Shown in pieces: positions 32,533 through 44,707 of a stretch of 64,000 bases of DNA. Made by a program: the position numbers and the translations under genes. The notes under the pieces are model-generated. The model worked only from the letters and a program-made list of their open reading frames with translations. It searched no databases and was not told where the DNA came from. This DNA is from Stemphylium vesicarium (taxonomy: Eukaryota; Ascomycota; Dothideomycetes; Pleosporales; Pleosporaceae). Numbering within the stretch: position 1 is the first letter of the stretch; the number at the start of each line of letters is the position of its first letter. The stretch spans positions 1-64,000 of the forward strand of contig QXCR01000130.1 in NCBI GenBank assembly GCA_004380135.1, written 5' to 3'.

Positions 32533-34212
32533 ATGGGTCTCCTCGCTGATGTCGCCGGTCCGTTGGGCAATTTCACCTCCAACTCGTCGACGCCCGTTGT
32601 CGTCGCCGCTGGCTTCGCCTCCTTTATCTTGGTTGCGATTGTTCTCAATGTCTTGAAGCAGTTGCTGTTCAAGAAGGCCAATGAGCCGCCCATGGTTTTC
32701 CACTGGCTGCCCGTCATCGGCAGCACCGTCACTTATGGCATGGACCCGTATGCGTTCTTCTTCGCCAACCAGAAGAAGGTGTGTAGGACAGGAAACTCCG
32801 ATTGAACACGACTGACTGGAAGTAGTATGGCAACGTCTTCACTTTCATCCTCCTCGGTCGCAAGATGACCGTGTGTCTCGACACTACTGGCAACAACTTC
32901 ATCTTGAACGGAAAGATCAAGGACGTCAACGCCGAGGAGATCTACTCCCCGCTCTGCACGCCCGTTTTTGGCAAGGACGTCGTCTACGACTGCCCGAACT
33001 CCAAGCTTATGGAGCAGAAGAAGGTAAACGCAACCCTGCTGTATAACAATTCCTCTGCTAACATCATGGCAGTTTGTCAAGTTCGGTCTTACCCAAGAGG
33101 CTCTTCGCTCCTACGTCACCCTCATCACACAAGAATGCGAGGACTTCACCAAGCGCCACAAGGCTTTCAAGGGACAAAAGGGCACCTTCGATGTCCCCAA
33201 GGTCATGGCTGAGCTCACCATCTACACTGCCTCTCGATCGCTCCAGGGCGAGGAAATCCGCAACTCGTTCGACTCCAAGTTCGCCGAGCTATACCACGAC
33301 CTCGACATGGGCTTCTCCCCCATCAACTTTATGCTTTCCTGGGCTCCGCTCCCTCATAACCGCGCCCGTGACAACGCACGCGAGACCATGATCAAGCTAT
33401 ACTCTGAGCTGGTTCGCAAGAGGAGATCGGGCGCGGCCAAGAAGGACTCCCACGACATGATCTGGCATTTGATGGACTGCAAGTACAAGGATGGCACCCC
33501 GGTTCCCGAGCATGAGATTGCCGGAATCATGATTGCCCTGCTCATGGCCGGCCAGCACTCATCGTCTTCCACCATCTCTTGGATCCTGCTCCGCCTGGCC
33601 CAGAACCCGCACATCGTAGAGGAGCTGCTCGCTGAGCAAAAGTCCATCTTGGGTGAGAATCTTCCTCCCCTTACCTACGAAGACCTCCAGAAGCTTCCTC
33701 TCCACGCCCAAGTCGTCAAGGAAACTCTCCGCATCCACGCCCCGATCCACTCCATCATGCGCAAGGTCAAGCAGCCCCTCGTTGTTGATGGAACAAACTA
33801 CGTCGTACCCACCTCTCACACTCTCATGTCTTCTCCCGGTTTCTCCGCCCAACTCGACACCCACTTTGTCAACCCCTCTGTCTGGGACCCTCACCGATGG
33901 GACGCCGACCAGAACAACTACGATGAGGAGCGCGACGATGCCGACCAGGAGAAGATTGACTACGGTTGGGGAGTCGTCTCCAAGGGTACCAACTCGCCTT
34001 ACCTACCTTTCGGTGCCGGAAGACATCGGTGCATCGGCGAGCAGTTTGCCTACCTCCAACTGCAAACCATCCTGGTGGCGTTTGTGCGCGAGTTCAAGCT
34101 GAGGAACGTTGGTGGCAGCAAGGACATTGTTGGCACCGACTACTCAAGTCTGTTCTCTCGTCCATTGGCACCAGGTGTTGTCGAGTGGGAGAGGCGGCAA
34201 AGCGAATTGTAA
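32533..34212 (+). CDS. CYP51: Lanosterol/eburicol 14-alpha-demethylase CYP51
   Basis: Cytochrome P450 of the ER membrane that removes the 14-alpha methyl group in ergosterol synthesis, the target of azole fungicides. Three exons (32533-32778, 32826-33023, 33073-34212), with introns of 47 and 49 nt, give 527 residues. A membrane anchor spans residues 20-45. Family marks are the B-C loop VVYDCPN, the I-helix GQHSSSSTISW, ExxR in KETLRIH and the heme loop FGAGRHRCIGE (Cys ligand). It looks like the housekeeping CYP51B form. The Tyr in VVYDCPN (position 136/137 in other fungi) and the DYGWG and GAGR stretches look unmodified. The start is the first ATG, with a typical short N-terminus. Confidence 0.97.
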
Positions 34213-34479
34213 GCGCGATTCTTCATTCTCAGCATTGGTTTATATAGGGAAAGGATAATGTCGGGCTTTAATGATGTAGATATATCGGATTCTCTCTTTT
34301 GCATTCGATGAAAGCATGAACGGGGGGTGACACGACAAGGTCGGGTATGAACCGTCATGCGAGAACTAGACTTTGGGCCTCTACTACTTGGTTAATACTT
34401 AAGATGAAGATGAAGAGGGAGATGTAATGAGCTGAGGAAGACCAAACAATATGAAACGCAAATTACCACATTCTGACTA

Positions 34480-35638
34480 CTACAACTTCGCCCTCTCCGT
34501 CGCTCCGTCTAAAATGCTTTGAACACCCTCTCTAATCTCTCTAACCACATCACCCACATCTTTCACCTCGCGTATCAAACCGACTCCACTCCCCGCATAC
34601 GTCGTCATCCTGCCTTGTTCGCCCCATCCCTCATCGCCCTTGGTCTCCATCGTTTCCTGATACAACTTCCTATTCTGATCCTCGCACATGCCCTTTTCAA
34701 CAGAATCAACATAACTCTGATTGATTATCGCGCGCCCATTATGCGTCTCAGCCCAATTGGTGCCACGCAGCGTGTCGTAGACCTTGGTGCGCACGGTAGT
34801 CTGACCGCCGTCGGTGGTGCTCAAGATGGTGGATTGGTAACCGGCTGTGATGCGTGCTTGAGGGGTGGCGAGCAAACGGGTTCCTAGGACGAGGCCTGAA
34901 GCGCCGAGGGTGAGGGAGGAGGCAGCTGTGCGGGCTTCTGATATCCCGCCTGCAGCTAGGATGATTGGTTTGGCCACCTCTTCCTTTTTGCTGTCGATAT
35001 TCGGTGATGCTGTACAGTGCGCCTCCATGGCATCACACACTTCAGGTAACAAAGTAATCAGACTCGCTCCTCGAACTAGACCATGCCCTCCTGCATCTGT
35101 CCCCTGTACAACTAACACATCAGGTCGGGCGTGTTTTGCTACTTCTACTGCTTCCTTCACACTGCCTATCTGCACCCATATCTTCGTTGCTGGACTTGCG
35201 CGCCGGCTTGCTTCGGCCCAGCCTACCAGCGACGACAGCGATAACGGGGCGAAGAACCATACTGCGGCCGGTCGGTACTCGGCGATGATGGAGATGGAGG
35301 GGGCAAATGGGGCTCCCCAGTTGATGAAACCAATGCCGATGGGCAGGGTGGGGGACGTGGGGAGAGAGGTTTGCTGGAGTATTTGTTGGGCGTATTGGAG
35401 TTGGGTGGGTAGATCTGTGACGTCTGTTCCTGCGCCTATGAAACCTATGCCGCCTGTAGAATAAGGTTAGTTTGTTATCTTGCTGTTCCGTGTTTTGGTA
35501 GCGTTGGTGGTGGTATTTACCTGCTTTGGATATCTCGATTGCCATGTCGGCTAGTGCAATGAGTCGCATGGGTGCGCCAACTACCAAGGGCGTTTGTATC
35601 CATGGATAGTCTTGTTTCAATTTGTGTATAGGGTCCAT
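34480..35638 (-). CDS. Nitronate monooxygenase (2-nitropropane dioxygenase family)
   Basis: FMN enzyme that oxidises alkyl nitronates such as propionate-3-nitronate. Two exons (35638-35521 and 35453-34480), with a 67-nt intron, give 363 residues. The TIM-barrel marks are TPLVVGAPM at the start, GGIGFIG after the splice, VQGTDAGGHG, and the phosphate-binding AAGGISEARTAASSLTLGASGLVLGTR. The conserved His of DAGGHG is present. It is convergent with CYP51, 267 bases away. No cluster context indicates a secondary-metabolite role, so detoxification is the simplest reading. Confidence 0.9.
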
Positions 35639-36483
35639 GATTTTCCAAGGTTCCGACTTGCGGGTATGTGCTCTGTTAAAGAGTATGTGTGTATGGTCTA
35701 TTTTCTAATTCTTTTTGACTGCTTACTCGATATAATGTGAGATGTTCACGACTTGAGATGGTTTTATGTTTTGTGCATTTACACGGTGAAGTAGTAGTAT
35801 TATGGTAAGCGGAACAAGAAAGGTGGAAAAGCAGCATCGGATAAGAGTCCGCTCGACCTTGCGGCAGGTCAAACATGTCCTCGGCTATCGAGAATGGACT
35901 AGTAAGCCGATCGACAGTATGAGCCGATCTTGGTGTGCATCTGCTTTCGGGCCTGACTGAGCTTTGCGATTAGCATGTCTGTGTGAGCGGATATGAGGTG
36001 TGATAGAGATGGAGAGATGCGGCGGGGTGATGTCTGAGGTCTAGCATGGGAATGGAGACGCAAAAGGAAGCAGCGACACAAGTTAGTGACACCAAAGCAA
36101 CGTCAATGCCAAGGGTCTCATTTGCGAGGCCAAAGGAGTCTGTTCTAGCAACATCTGTAGGGGGTTGTACGAGACAGAAGTATGGAGAAGGAGCCCACTT
36201 GATGAGTCAGCGTCATCCGAGCGTGGTGTAGAAATGACGTGTGGTGAAGGGACAAAGCAGGCGCGAGTGCATTCAGACCAAGGCATTATCTTCCATTGTT
36301 CGCTGATCGTTGTCGACACTCTGCAGAGGCGTCATTTGCTTTAGACACTCGAGACGGTGCTTCTCTGCAATCGCCAAGGCCGTACCTCTGGCAGCTGCAG
36401 GAACATCTAGACGGAAAGTTCGCGGCGCACGTTTGCGAAGACACGACCCACGTCGACTCCCCCGCCAATTCCACACAGGCAAC
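35639..36483. other. Divergent intergenic
   Basis: 845 bases between the nitronate monooxygenase and PAM17. Featureless open frames only. It is probably the promoter of both genes. Confidence 0.5.
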
Positions 36484-37291
36484 ATGCTCACCCGAAGTGC
36501 ACTGTGCCCAGCGAAGGCCTTTGCATCGCGCTTTCCGCCCGCGATACTCGCTCCTTCGTCATCGTCCGCAACAGCTTCCTTTTCGACATGCACACGACCA
36601 AGCCCACTCTCACAACAGCGCAACAGCCTGACCACGCCGCCCACGGCAGCCACCTCATGCAGCAAAATCGCCAGCAGTAGATGGCCAGCACGACATGCAT
36701 CCACGGCCCCCGCCCAGCCCATTGCCAACAACTCGCCAGGCAGCGCGCAACCCCAACTCACATGGAACGCCTTCTTCGCGCTGCGCCGAACGCGCCGGAG
36801 AATTGGCCAGGCCTGCTCCGGTGTTGGCGCAGTCGGTGTCACGTACTTTGGTCTCACCACCATGATTAACAATGGCTATGATGCGACGCTCTCGGCCCAG
36901 CTCGGTGGCTTCGACCCCTTCATGCTCATGGGACTGAGCACTCTGGGCATGATGGGTGTAGGGTGGCTCATTGGGCCCATCTTTGGCAACCAGGTCTTCA
37001 ACTTGGCTTATCGGGGTGTGATTACTGAGTTCACGAGGGTAAGTTGCATCTTCAATTCTAAACTGTATACAGGGATAGATAACTAATACTTCATTTTTAC
37101 AGAAAGACTCTGCCTTCTTCAACCGTATCAAGCGCCACCGTGTCGATCCTACTGCCTCTTCTCTGGCGAACCCTCCTCCGGACTACTATGGCGAGAAGAT
37201 TGGTAGCGTAGCCGGCTACAGGCGGTGGTTGAAGGACCAGCGCGCTTTCAACCTCAAGACCGGCAGGTACAAGGGAGCCAAGGCTTTGTAG
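36484..37291 (+). CDS. PAM17: TIM23 import motor subunit PAM17
   Basis: Inner-membrane component of the presequence translocase-associated motor for matrix protein import. Exons 36484-37038 and 37103-37291, with a 64-nt intron, give 247 residues. The first 70 residues form a long Ser-, Ala- and Arg-rich presequence. The core begins LTWNAFFALRRTRRRIG, followed by two membrane helices (GVGAVGVTYFGLTTM and FMLMGLSTLGMMGVGWLIGP). The C-terminal matrix part contains AFFNRIKRHRVDPT and KIGSVAGYRRWL. I used the ATG at 36484. The frame is open further upstream, but only with a non-ATG start. Confidence 0.93.
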
Positions 37292-38457
37292 GAGCATTGT
37301 CCCACATGACAAGAGTGCAGGATTTGCATCAAAGAACAGGGGGCGATCTGGAGTGTAGGCGCAATAGCGAAGTCGAACGAACGAGGTAAACCTTCATGGA
37401 GGGGACATTGGAGCAAAGAGGGGCCCTGTGGATCGGGCATGAGAAATTTCTTCACGGTTTCTCATGGAAGGAGTTTTCATGAGAGAAGCTACGAAGCTGC
37501 ATCACGAGGTGCCTTTTTCATCTTTTCTACCGGAAAAATTCATCCACATCTCGATATTCATTGTACAAAGGCCAGTAGCAAACGTTTGCTGTTGTATGTA
37601 TATGAGCTTGATACTTCACTCCACGGAACCTCCAATCACTCTTTGATCCTCACATCACTCGTTTCTTGCAACTGCACCGCCAGACCAAACCCCAAGACAT
37701 GCTCTACTCTACCCGCCCACAGTAAGACAACGACAACGATTGTTAATCATCTCATCTCCCGGATTATTTATCCACTTACGACATACCCACCTGACTCCGC
37801 CCCCTGTCTCAGCGCCACAGAAACACCAAATACCACATGGCTGCTCCTTCCTCCCCACTTTCTCCGCTTTTTCTTCTCCACGTGCGCCCGGCCTCCCGGT
37901 AGCATGGGTGCATAGACTAGATGGCATCTGGCTCTATTGTGCTTTGATATAGACTTTTTGGCTTGAGTGTGTGCTTCAGTATACATCTTTTCACAGTGCT
38001 ACATGTTGGTTTTTTCGAACCCATTGTTCGAGAGGTAGGTAGCAAATATCGCAAAGATGATGCACCTACAATCTACACCCCAGATAGCAGTAGCAACAGA
38101 GCAAGTCAACGCCATTATCGTCGTGACCGATGAATGAACAACGTCTTGAACTGGGACTCAAGCCTGAGGGCAAAACACCTAAGGAGCGCAGATACCTCTC
38201 AGGTTCCCGTGTGACTGTGACGTCCGCGTGTGCTGGGGATATGCCATGTGTTTGTGCTCCGCTAGGTTCTGTTTGTGCCCTTGTGCTCATGCATTGACCA
38301 TGGGGAAGCGGGTATGTCTTCAATGGATGGCGAATGTGTTGGTGTTACACAAAGAAAAGGGCCGGATATATCAGGAGCGAGCGACAGACTGTTCGGGGGT
38401 CAGTAATTGGAACTGAACAATAGTCTGCCTAAACACCCTTTTCAGGGTAACATTGAA
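37292..38457. other. Intergenic
   Basis: About 1.2 kb with no supported gene. Short open frames overlap in several frames without recognisable domains. Confidence 0.5.
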
Positions 38458-39279
38458 ATGTCTCCAGCTCGTCCGAGGCCGGCCTCAATCAACATTCCTG
38501 CTGCGATTTCAACCACCACATGGACCATAATACGCCCTCCAACCCCAAGGCGCGCAACCTACCCATCGCCATCCAAGCCAGCAGGTCATGGCGATGATGA
38601 GATACCACCGGTTCCACCACTATCCTACTGGGACCCAGAGACACCGTCCCCTTTCGCACCTACCACGACCACGGCATCGCCAAAATCACCGATGAACCCG
38701 TTCCTGGCACCACCTCAAAGCTCCATGATGACGTACCTGCACGCCCTCTTTCCTAAAGCCGCACCGCTTCTTCCCGCGTCTCCATTACCAATCTTCGATC
38801 AGGCAATGTCACCAACAGCACCTACCTTTTTGCACTCACGCACCGTCACGCCTACACCTACGAAGCCGACGTTCCTCTTACCAGCCTCTCCACTACTAGC
38901 ACCACGTTTCATGTTCCCCCGCACACCACCGCCTTGCCCAAGAAAGAGACGAAAGGCGTCTGTGTACGATGTAGTCGTGAACATGGCGGACCGGAAGGAA
39001 AGCGTAGCAAGTATGGTGAGAATGAGAGAAGTGATGAGACTCGAGTTTTACCAATTCCTGTCCCTGAAGAAGTAGAAAGAAATGGAATTATCCGAGCAAC
39101 TGGCTAGAGAGAAAGAAACGGACCAGACCCATGACGACAAATGGACGATCAGGAGGCTATGGAGACGTTTGGTTGGTGATAAGGAATATGCAGAGAAGCG
39201 GGTAGGCAGGAAGGGGTTCCTAGACAAAGGGATTATTAAGCTGCCTAAGCTTCGCAGGCTGCTGCTGTTGCAGGGCTAG
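38458..39279 (+). CDS. Proline-rich hypothetical protein, probable small intron
   Basis: Not recognised. From the ATG at 38458 the first frame runs to a stop at 39075 (205 residues), rich in Pro, Thr and Ser with a basic CPRKRRK patch near residue 165. The frame continues open right after the stop. A GT...AG pair at 39016-39075 (gtgaga...aagtag, 60 nt) removes exactly that stop and keeps frame, giving 253 residues. The added tail is helical and basic (MELSEQLAREKE, IRRLWRRLVG) and ends KLPKLRRLLLLQG. The intron length is divisible by three, so unspliced RNA would give a shorter protein. Low-complexity N-terminal composition suggests disorder. Function unknown. Confidence 0.5.
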
Positions 39280-41783
39280 TCATAGGACAGTCGTCCAAGG
39301 CCTTGGAGACCGGCTCGCGGCATGCATAGTGTTTTTCTTAGAACGAAGAAGTACCGATGGCGTGGAAGTACCCGGCAACGGCTGACTCGACTTATCTTTC
39401 TAGAATGTTTCTTAAATTGGCCTGGTGAAGGGAAGGGGGGGGGGGGGGTGTTCGGATAGACTTGAATGTTTTCGTCGGTCCTACGTCTACTGTGCATTGA
39501 CGCGCGTTGAGGTCCATTGGTGCGGAGATGCGAGAAGCTTACATTGTGGCGACATCTGACCAGGGAAACCATGGAGATAACACAAGACAACGAACGCGAT
39601 TTTCACACAACGTGTGATCGCTTACTGTGGCGTGTAGTTTTGTCGCGGCCATGTGGAAAGTCCACATACGTAGTTTCCAGAAGATTGGCGATAGGGTAAC
39701 CGGATGAAGTTGGCCAAGTGGCAATGCGCCGTGACGATGCTCGGTGACGTTTGACTCGCACACCATGATATCAACCATCTATCTTTTATCAGCTCGTAGA
39801 TTATCTAATGGCTTGCACAACTATGTGCTTGCGACTGATTGCGCGCAAATTTTTCGACGTGGCCAAGACAGAAGCAAACGTATGTGTATCTTTGGTGGGC
39901 AAAGTGTAGGCATTATTCTTGGCGAATTAAGAGTTGGGAGCCAGCTACTCGGTGCAACCGGCGTCTTTGTGGTGCTTCGTGCCACGGCAGGACGAGCCTA
40001 GCGCAGGACCCATCGTATCCGGGACGTGTTAGACTGGGCGCCAGAAGGGTGCTAGAGCTGATACTGTTCCGAAAGTCCGTGTAGTCGACGTCTACTGACG
40101 AATACCGGGTGAGCAGCGTCACTGGCGGATGACATGACGATGGATGGGGTTGGCAGATAATGGAGAAAAGTGGACGAGTGGACCCTAGACGCGGATCGAG
40201 GCACCCCAACATGCGACGCTCAGACAGCTGGTTATCAGTGGAGCAGCGCTAAAGACGAGAACAAGCGAGCGTTTGCAATTCAAATTTGACAATTTGCGAT
40301 AAAGGAATCGGGTGGACCCTGAAATGCTGCAGGTCTATACGGTCGCCAGGCTGCCGGTATTCAAAAGGTGTTCTGATCTGGCGGCGAGTGGTCCGAGATG
40401 GGACGGGATCCAAGAGACTCAAGAATTCCAAGCATGTTTGGCAGAATCCTACACTAGGGCAATTGAGGAAGTAAGCGAGTGCGAAGACGTGATTGGTAGT
40501 CAGACGCAGGTATCGAGGGCGTTGATTGTCCCTCGAGCTCGGGCATCAGCATGGTGGATCAGGGTGCTGTTGGACGATTCATTTGCCATTGAAATTCCAA
40601 CACGCGAGAGCGACGGTGCGCCTCTTAAGCAGAGATTTCGTCGCGTCGTTCCCCCACGCGCTGATAACGATGTCCGCAACGAGGCTGGTGGTGGTGAAGG
40701 GGGCCTGTTCATTGAGGCAACTGAAACGAGCAAGGGGGCGAGACTCGGTAAGACTTTAGATGGGCAATGTAACGCAATACTGCGGTGCACGTACGCCTGA
40801 GAGCACAGTCACCCGCGCCGCAATCAACGAGCGCTGCTGTCCCTTGGCTCGGTAGTCGCGAGAGCATCGTCGACGCGCTTCGGAGCGCCACCGATAGAGT
40901 CGTTGACAAAGAAGATTGTTGGAAAGACATGCGTGTCGGGCTAACCGAAGCGGAGGCGGCGGAAAGACGTGGCGCTAGGCCGCAAGGGGCAGGTGCACAT
41001 GGAGGTGGGGCACGTGAGACGCTTCTCCAGACTACGCCAGTGGCCTCTACCCATACGGAGCCCGCTCTACACCCAGTAAGCGCATACATCTCACTGCAGA
41101 TAAGACGGTCCCTCCAACCTTTCTCGATTCGCCCGTACAGGCAGCTGGCAAGGGAGCGCGGCGCTGGAACCGACGAAAAGCGACGGCAGCCAAGGGGAGC
41201 CTGGCAGTCCAGCAATGCAATCAGCGTTCTAGAAAAGGTGCTAGAATGCTGCTAAACTTGTGATCTCGGCCTCGTTATCAGTCCTCTTTGGGCCCAATCT
41301 CCGCCCAGCGACCGGGTCTGACCAAAGGGCCCCTTCGAAGCACACACCAAGCCCTATACGCCACCGGCCGATTTGCTGTTGCGGGGAGGTCCCAAGCTAA
41401 TTCCAAGAGCCGCCGCGGGGCGCCAATTCAACCTCCCTGCTAGCATCGCCCGCTTGGGCGAACGGTTGTTCTGGTCGTGTGCGCGTAGCCAACCACGCTC
41501 CGCGCCAGCCTATCAGTAGGATGCCTGGCCTTTCACTGCAATGGAGGGAGCCAAGCTGTCGGCTCGTGCGCCGCGTGCAGCTGCACCAGACGAGGGTCCT
41601 AGTCGCTTGTTCCGTGAGCCCATCGCCAACGTGGAATGGATAAATGTCAATTGCTTCCCCCCCTCCCGCTGATCCATCACTTGCATTAAAGAGCGTCGCT
41701 CCCAGGGTCTGCTTGAACCCTCATCCCGTCTCTCCTTCCCTTTCCCTCCCCCTCAGATCACTGAGCAATCCATTTCGCCCACC
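39280..41783. other. Long intergenic, upstream of amino-acid permease
   Basis: About 2.5 kb. It contains a 14-base G run at 39435-39448. Open frames of 160-170 codons near 40312-41255 overlap on both strands, have no recognisable domain and no intron pattern, and are not called. GATA-type sites occur at about 40663 (GATAA), 41098 (AGATAAG) and 41275 (TTATC). The last 60 bases before the permease ATG are a pyrimidine-rich core-promoter tract. Confidence 0.5.
39435..39448. repeat. Poly-G run
   Basis: Fourteen consecutive G residues in non-coding DNA. Such runs vary in length and can be sequencing-sensitive. Confidence 0.9.
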
Positions 41784-43682
41784 ATGGATCACGAAAAGGT
41801 GCTCCCTCCGGATGAGAAGACGAGCATTCCTCACCCTACCGTCGAGACGGAGCGTGAGTATGGCGGTGACAACGAATGGCGCCAAAAGGAGGACTTCAGG
41901 ACCCGCAACGGTCTGAATCTGAAGTCCTTCCAGCGTCGTCCTCAGGATGGCTCCATGGTGGAGCTCGACAAGTCCATGAAGACGCGCCATCTTCACATGA
42001 TTGCCATCGGTGGCTCCATCGGTGCTGGTTTCTTCGTCGGTTCTGGTGGTGCCCTCGCCAATGGTGTAAGTAGCACTCATGCCCACATCGGACTCGTATC
42101 AAGCCACTAACACCATTGCAGGGCCCTGCTACTCTCCTCATTGACTTTGCCATTATGGGAGTCATGATCTTCAACGTCGGTAAGTCATTGTCGCACAATT
42201 CTTGGCTGCACCACGATCCAGAACTAACGAAATTCCCCAGTCTACGCTCTTGGTGAACTCGCTGTCATGTACCCCGTCTCTGGTGGTTTCTACACCTACT
42301 CTACTCGCTTCATCGATCCTTCTTGGGGTTTCGCCATGGGCTGGAACTACGTCTTTCAATGGGCCATTGTCTTACCACTCGAACTGCTTGTCGCTGGTCT
42401 CACTGTGCAATATTGGGATGGCGCCAAAGGAGTCAACGTGGCAGTCTTCATCACCGTATTCTGGGTCTTCATTTGCTTCATCAACGTCTGGGGTACCCTT
42501 GGATACGCCGAAGAGGAGTTCTGGTCGGCCTGCGTCAAGCTCGGAGCTACTGTTGTCTTCATGATCATCGCCTTGGTCCTTGTCCTTGGTGGAGGTCCCA
42601 GCAATGGTGAATTCTCTGAATACTACGGTGCTCGCAACTGGTACGATCCCGGTGCGTTTGCCAACGGTTTCAAGGGATTCTGCAGTGTCTTCGTCACTGC
42701 CGCTTTCTCCTTCTCTGGTACTGAGTTGGTTGGTCTGGCCGCTGCTGAGACCAAGAACCCCCTTAAGTCTCTCCCCGGTGCCATCCGCCAAGTTTTCTGG
42801 CGAATTACCCTATTCTACATTCTCGGTCTCTTCTTCGTCGGCCTTCTCGTCAAGCACACCGACCCGCGCCTGCTCGGTTCCTCCGACGATGCCAACACAT
42901 CCCCCTTCGTCATTGCTGGCAAGGACGCTGGTCTCACCGGTTTTGACAGTTTCATGAACGTTGTCATTCTCATCTCCGTCGTCTCCATTGGTGTCTCTGG
43001 TGTTTACGGTGGTTCCCGTACACTTACAGCTCTTGCCGACCAAGGCTACGCTCCCAAGGTTTTCACCTACGTCGACCGTGCCGGACGTCCTGTCTGGTCC
43101 GTCGTCTTCGTTCTCATGTGGGGTCCTCTCGCCTACATGAACTTGGCTGCTGCTGGTGCGACTGTTTTCGACTGGTTCGTCGCTCTTTCTGGTCTTGCTG
43201 CCCTCTTCACCTGGGGCTCCATTTGCTTGGCCCACATCCGTTTCCGCAAGGCTTGGGCCTACCACGGACACACTCTCGATGAGATTCCATTCAAGGCTGC
43301 CGGTGGTGTCATTGGCTCCTGGATCGGTCTTGCCATCATCTTCATTGTCTTGGCTGCTCAGGTAGGAACTCGACAGAATCCACATCGTGAAGCGTTTTAC
43401 TAATTCAGATTCTAGTTCTACACTGCTGTCTCTCCTCTCGGCCTCGAGGCTGGCCAGAAGACTGGTACTGCCGAGGACTTCTTCCAGGCCTACCTCGCCG
43501 TCTTCGTCGTTGCCGCTTTCTGGATTGCCGGTTACTTCTGGAAGCGTGAGGGATGGCTACGCACCGCTCAGATGGATGTTGACACTGGCCGCCGTGAGCT
43601 TGACTGGGACCTCATTCACGCCGAGCGTGCCGAGATTGCCACTTGGCCCGCATGGAAGCGTCTCTTGCACCGCATCTTCTAA
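41784..43682 (+). CDS. Amino-acid permease (AAT/YAT family, GAP1-like)
   Basis: Plasma-membrane amino-acid:proton symporter. Four exons (41784-42065, 42122-42179, 42241-43361, 43416-43682), with introns of 56, 61 and 54 nt, give 575 residues. Family marks are LKTRHLHMIAIGGSIGAG-type residues before TM1 (here MKTRHLHMIAIGGSIG), GPATLLIDFAIMGVM, ALGELAVMYPVSGGF in TM3, FSFSGTELVGLAAAE and GGSRTLTALADQGYAPK. Twelve membrane segments follow the usual spacing. The N-terminal cytoplasmic tail has lysines that could serve as ubiquitin sites. GATA-type motifs upstream hint at nitrogen control, which is inference only. All splice joins keep phase. Confidence 0.94.
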
Positions 43683-44707
43683 GCATATACTGCGAAAGAG
43701 CAAGTTGCTTTACGAGAGCGGTTCCTGTTTCACCGAATTCTGGTGTTGTTTGAGCTCACTTCATGTAATGTGTCGACGATGATGTACATATATCGTAGTC
43801 CACGTCTAATGTTCGCCTTTCTAGATGAAAGGTGATCTTAAATATTTATATACCCCATTCTTCAGATCACTATTCCCATTTGCGTGAGCCCGCAAGTTTG
43901 TGAGGAAGAATCAATTTTCGACTCTTCAATCATCAACGTCACTTCATAGCTCCCAGCAGTCTGTCACCCCGACCTGTCAAATGACACCATGACCGTGCGA
44001 CCCGCCCGACCAAAAGAAAAGCTTACCCTACAAGGTTTCGGTCATCCCGAGCTCCGAAACGTTAAGCTGTACCATGGGACGACCACGGACGAACCAAACG
44101 TCGCTGATCAACGGATGCAGAACAAGTACAACGATCCAAGCTTTGCGGGTGATGGTGGGTTTTCTGATCTTTTGCTTTTGTGCACCAGAGTGTAAAAACG
44201 AACGGGCCTCGGGATGGCTGGAGGGGCATGACGTCGTCGGTGATGGATTGGCTGACACGTGATGATGCGGGGTTTTGGAGGCGCGAGTGCGGTTGCTGCA
44301 CAGTGGGCGGGCGCATGGCATTTTTTTCTCCTTCATGTTCCTATTAGCGACTGTTTCCTGTGGCAAAGTTTTCGCTAACTTGCTTCGACGCTCCTGTTGA
44401 TGATTAGTGAGCAGCTCATCCGGCAACCGGCCGCATACGATGGTGTGAGAGGCTCTGGCTTTCGCACGATACTTAAATCGCAATACGAACAGATGTTTTG
44501 ATCACCTTTATTGATTGATATCCACAAGTGATTAGACGGAAAAGATGAGATCGAATGCAAGTAATGATATTAGTCTATTGGCCTCGTACATGTGCTATCC
44601 TAGAGAGGGCGGCAAAGCTCTCGAAATATCCAAGACCAACTTCCGACCAAAAACCCCATATCCCAACATAGGAAAAATTCGAAGACGGCCGTCGCCAATC
44701 TTTTGAA
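43683..44707. other. Intergenic between permease and PIF1 relic
   Basis: About 1.0 kb. A 68-codon frame starts with an ATG at 43989. A 34- to 40-nt GT...AG excision could extend it, but that is too short for a normal intron here, so no gene is called. Nothing else recognised. Confidence 0.4.

Noticed and set aside
40312..40800. 162-codon open frame upstream of the permease
   Set aside because: No domain, no intron pattern, overlapped by equally long frames on the other strand. Its start is not a typical context.
40709..41255. Overlapping 168- and 156-codon frames on opposite strands
   Set aside because: They shadow each other in GC-rich promoter DNA and show no protein family features.
42372..43385. 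Long minus-strand frames opposite the amino-acid permease
   Set aside because: Antisense shadows of a strongly coding plus-strand gene.
43989..44195. Small plus-strand gene after the permease
   Set aside because: It needs an intron of only 34-40 nt to extend, and no domain is seen.
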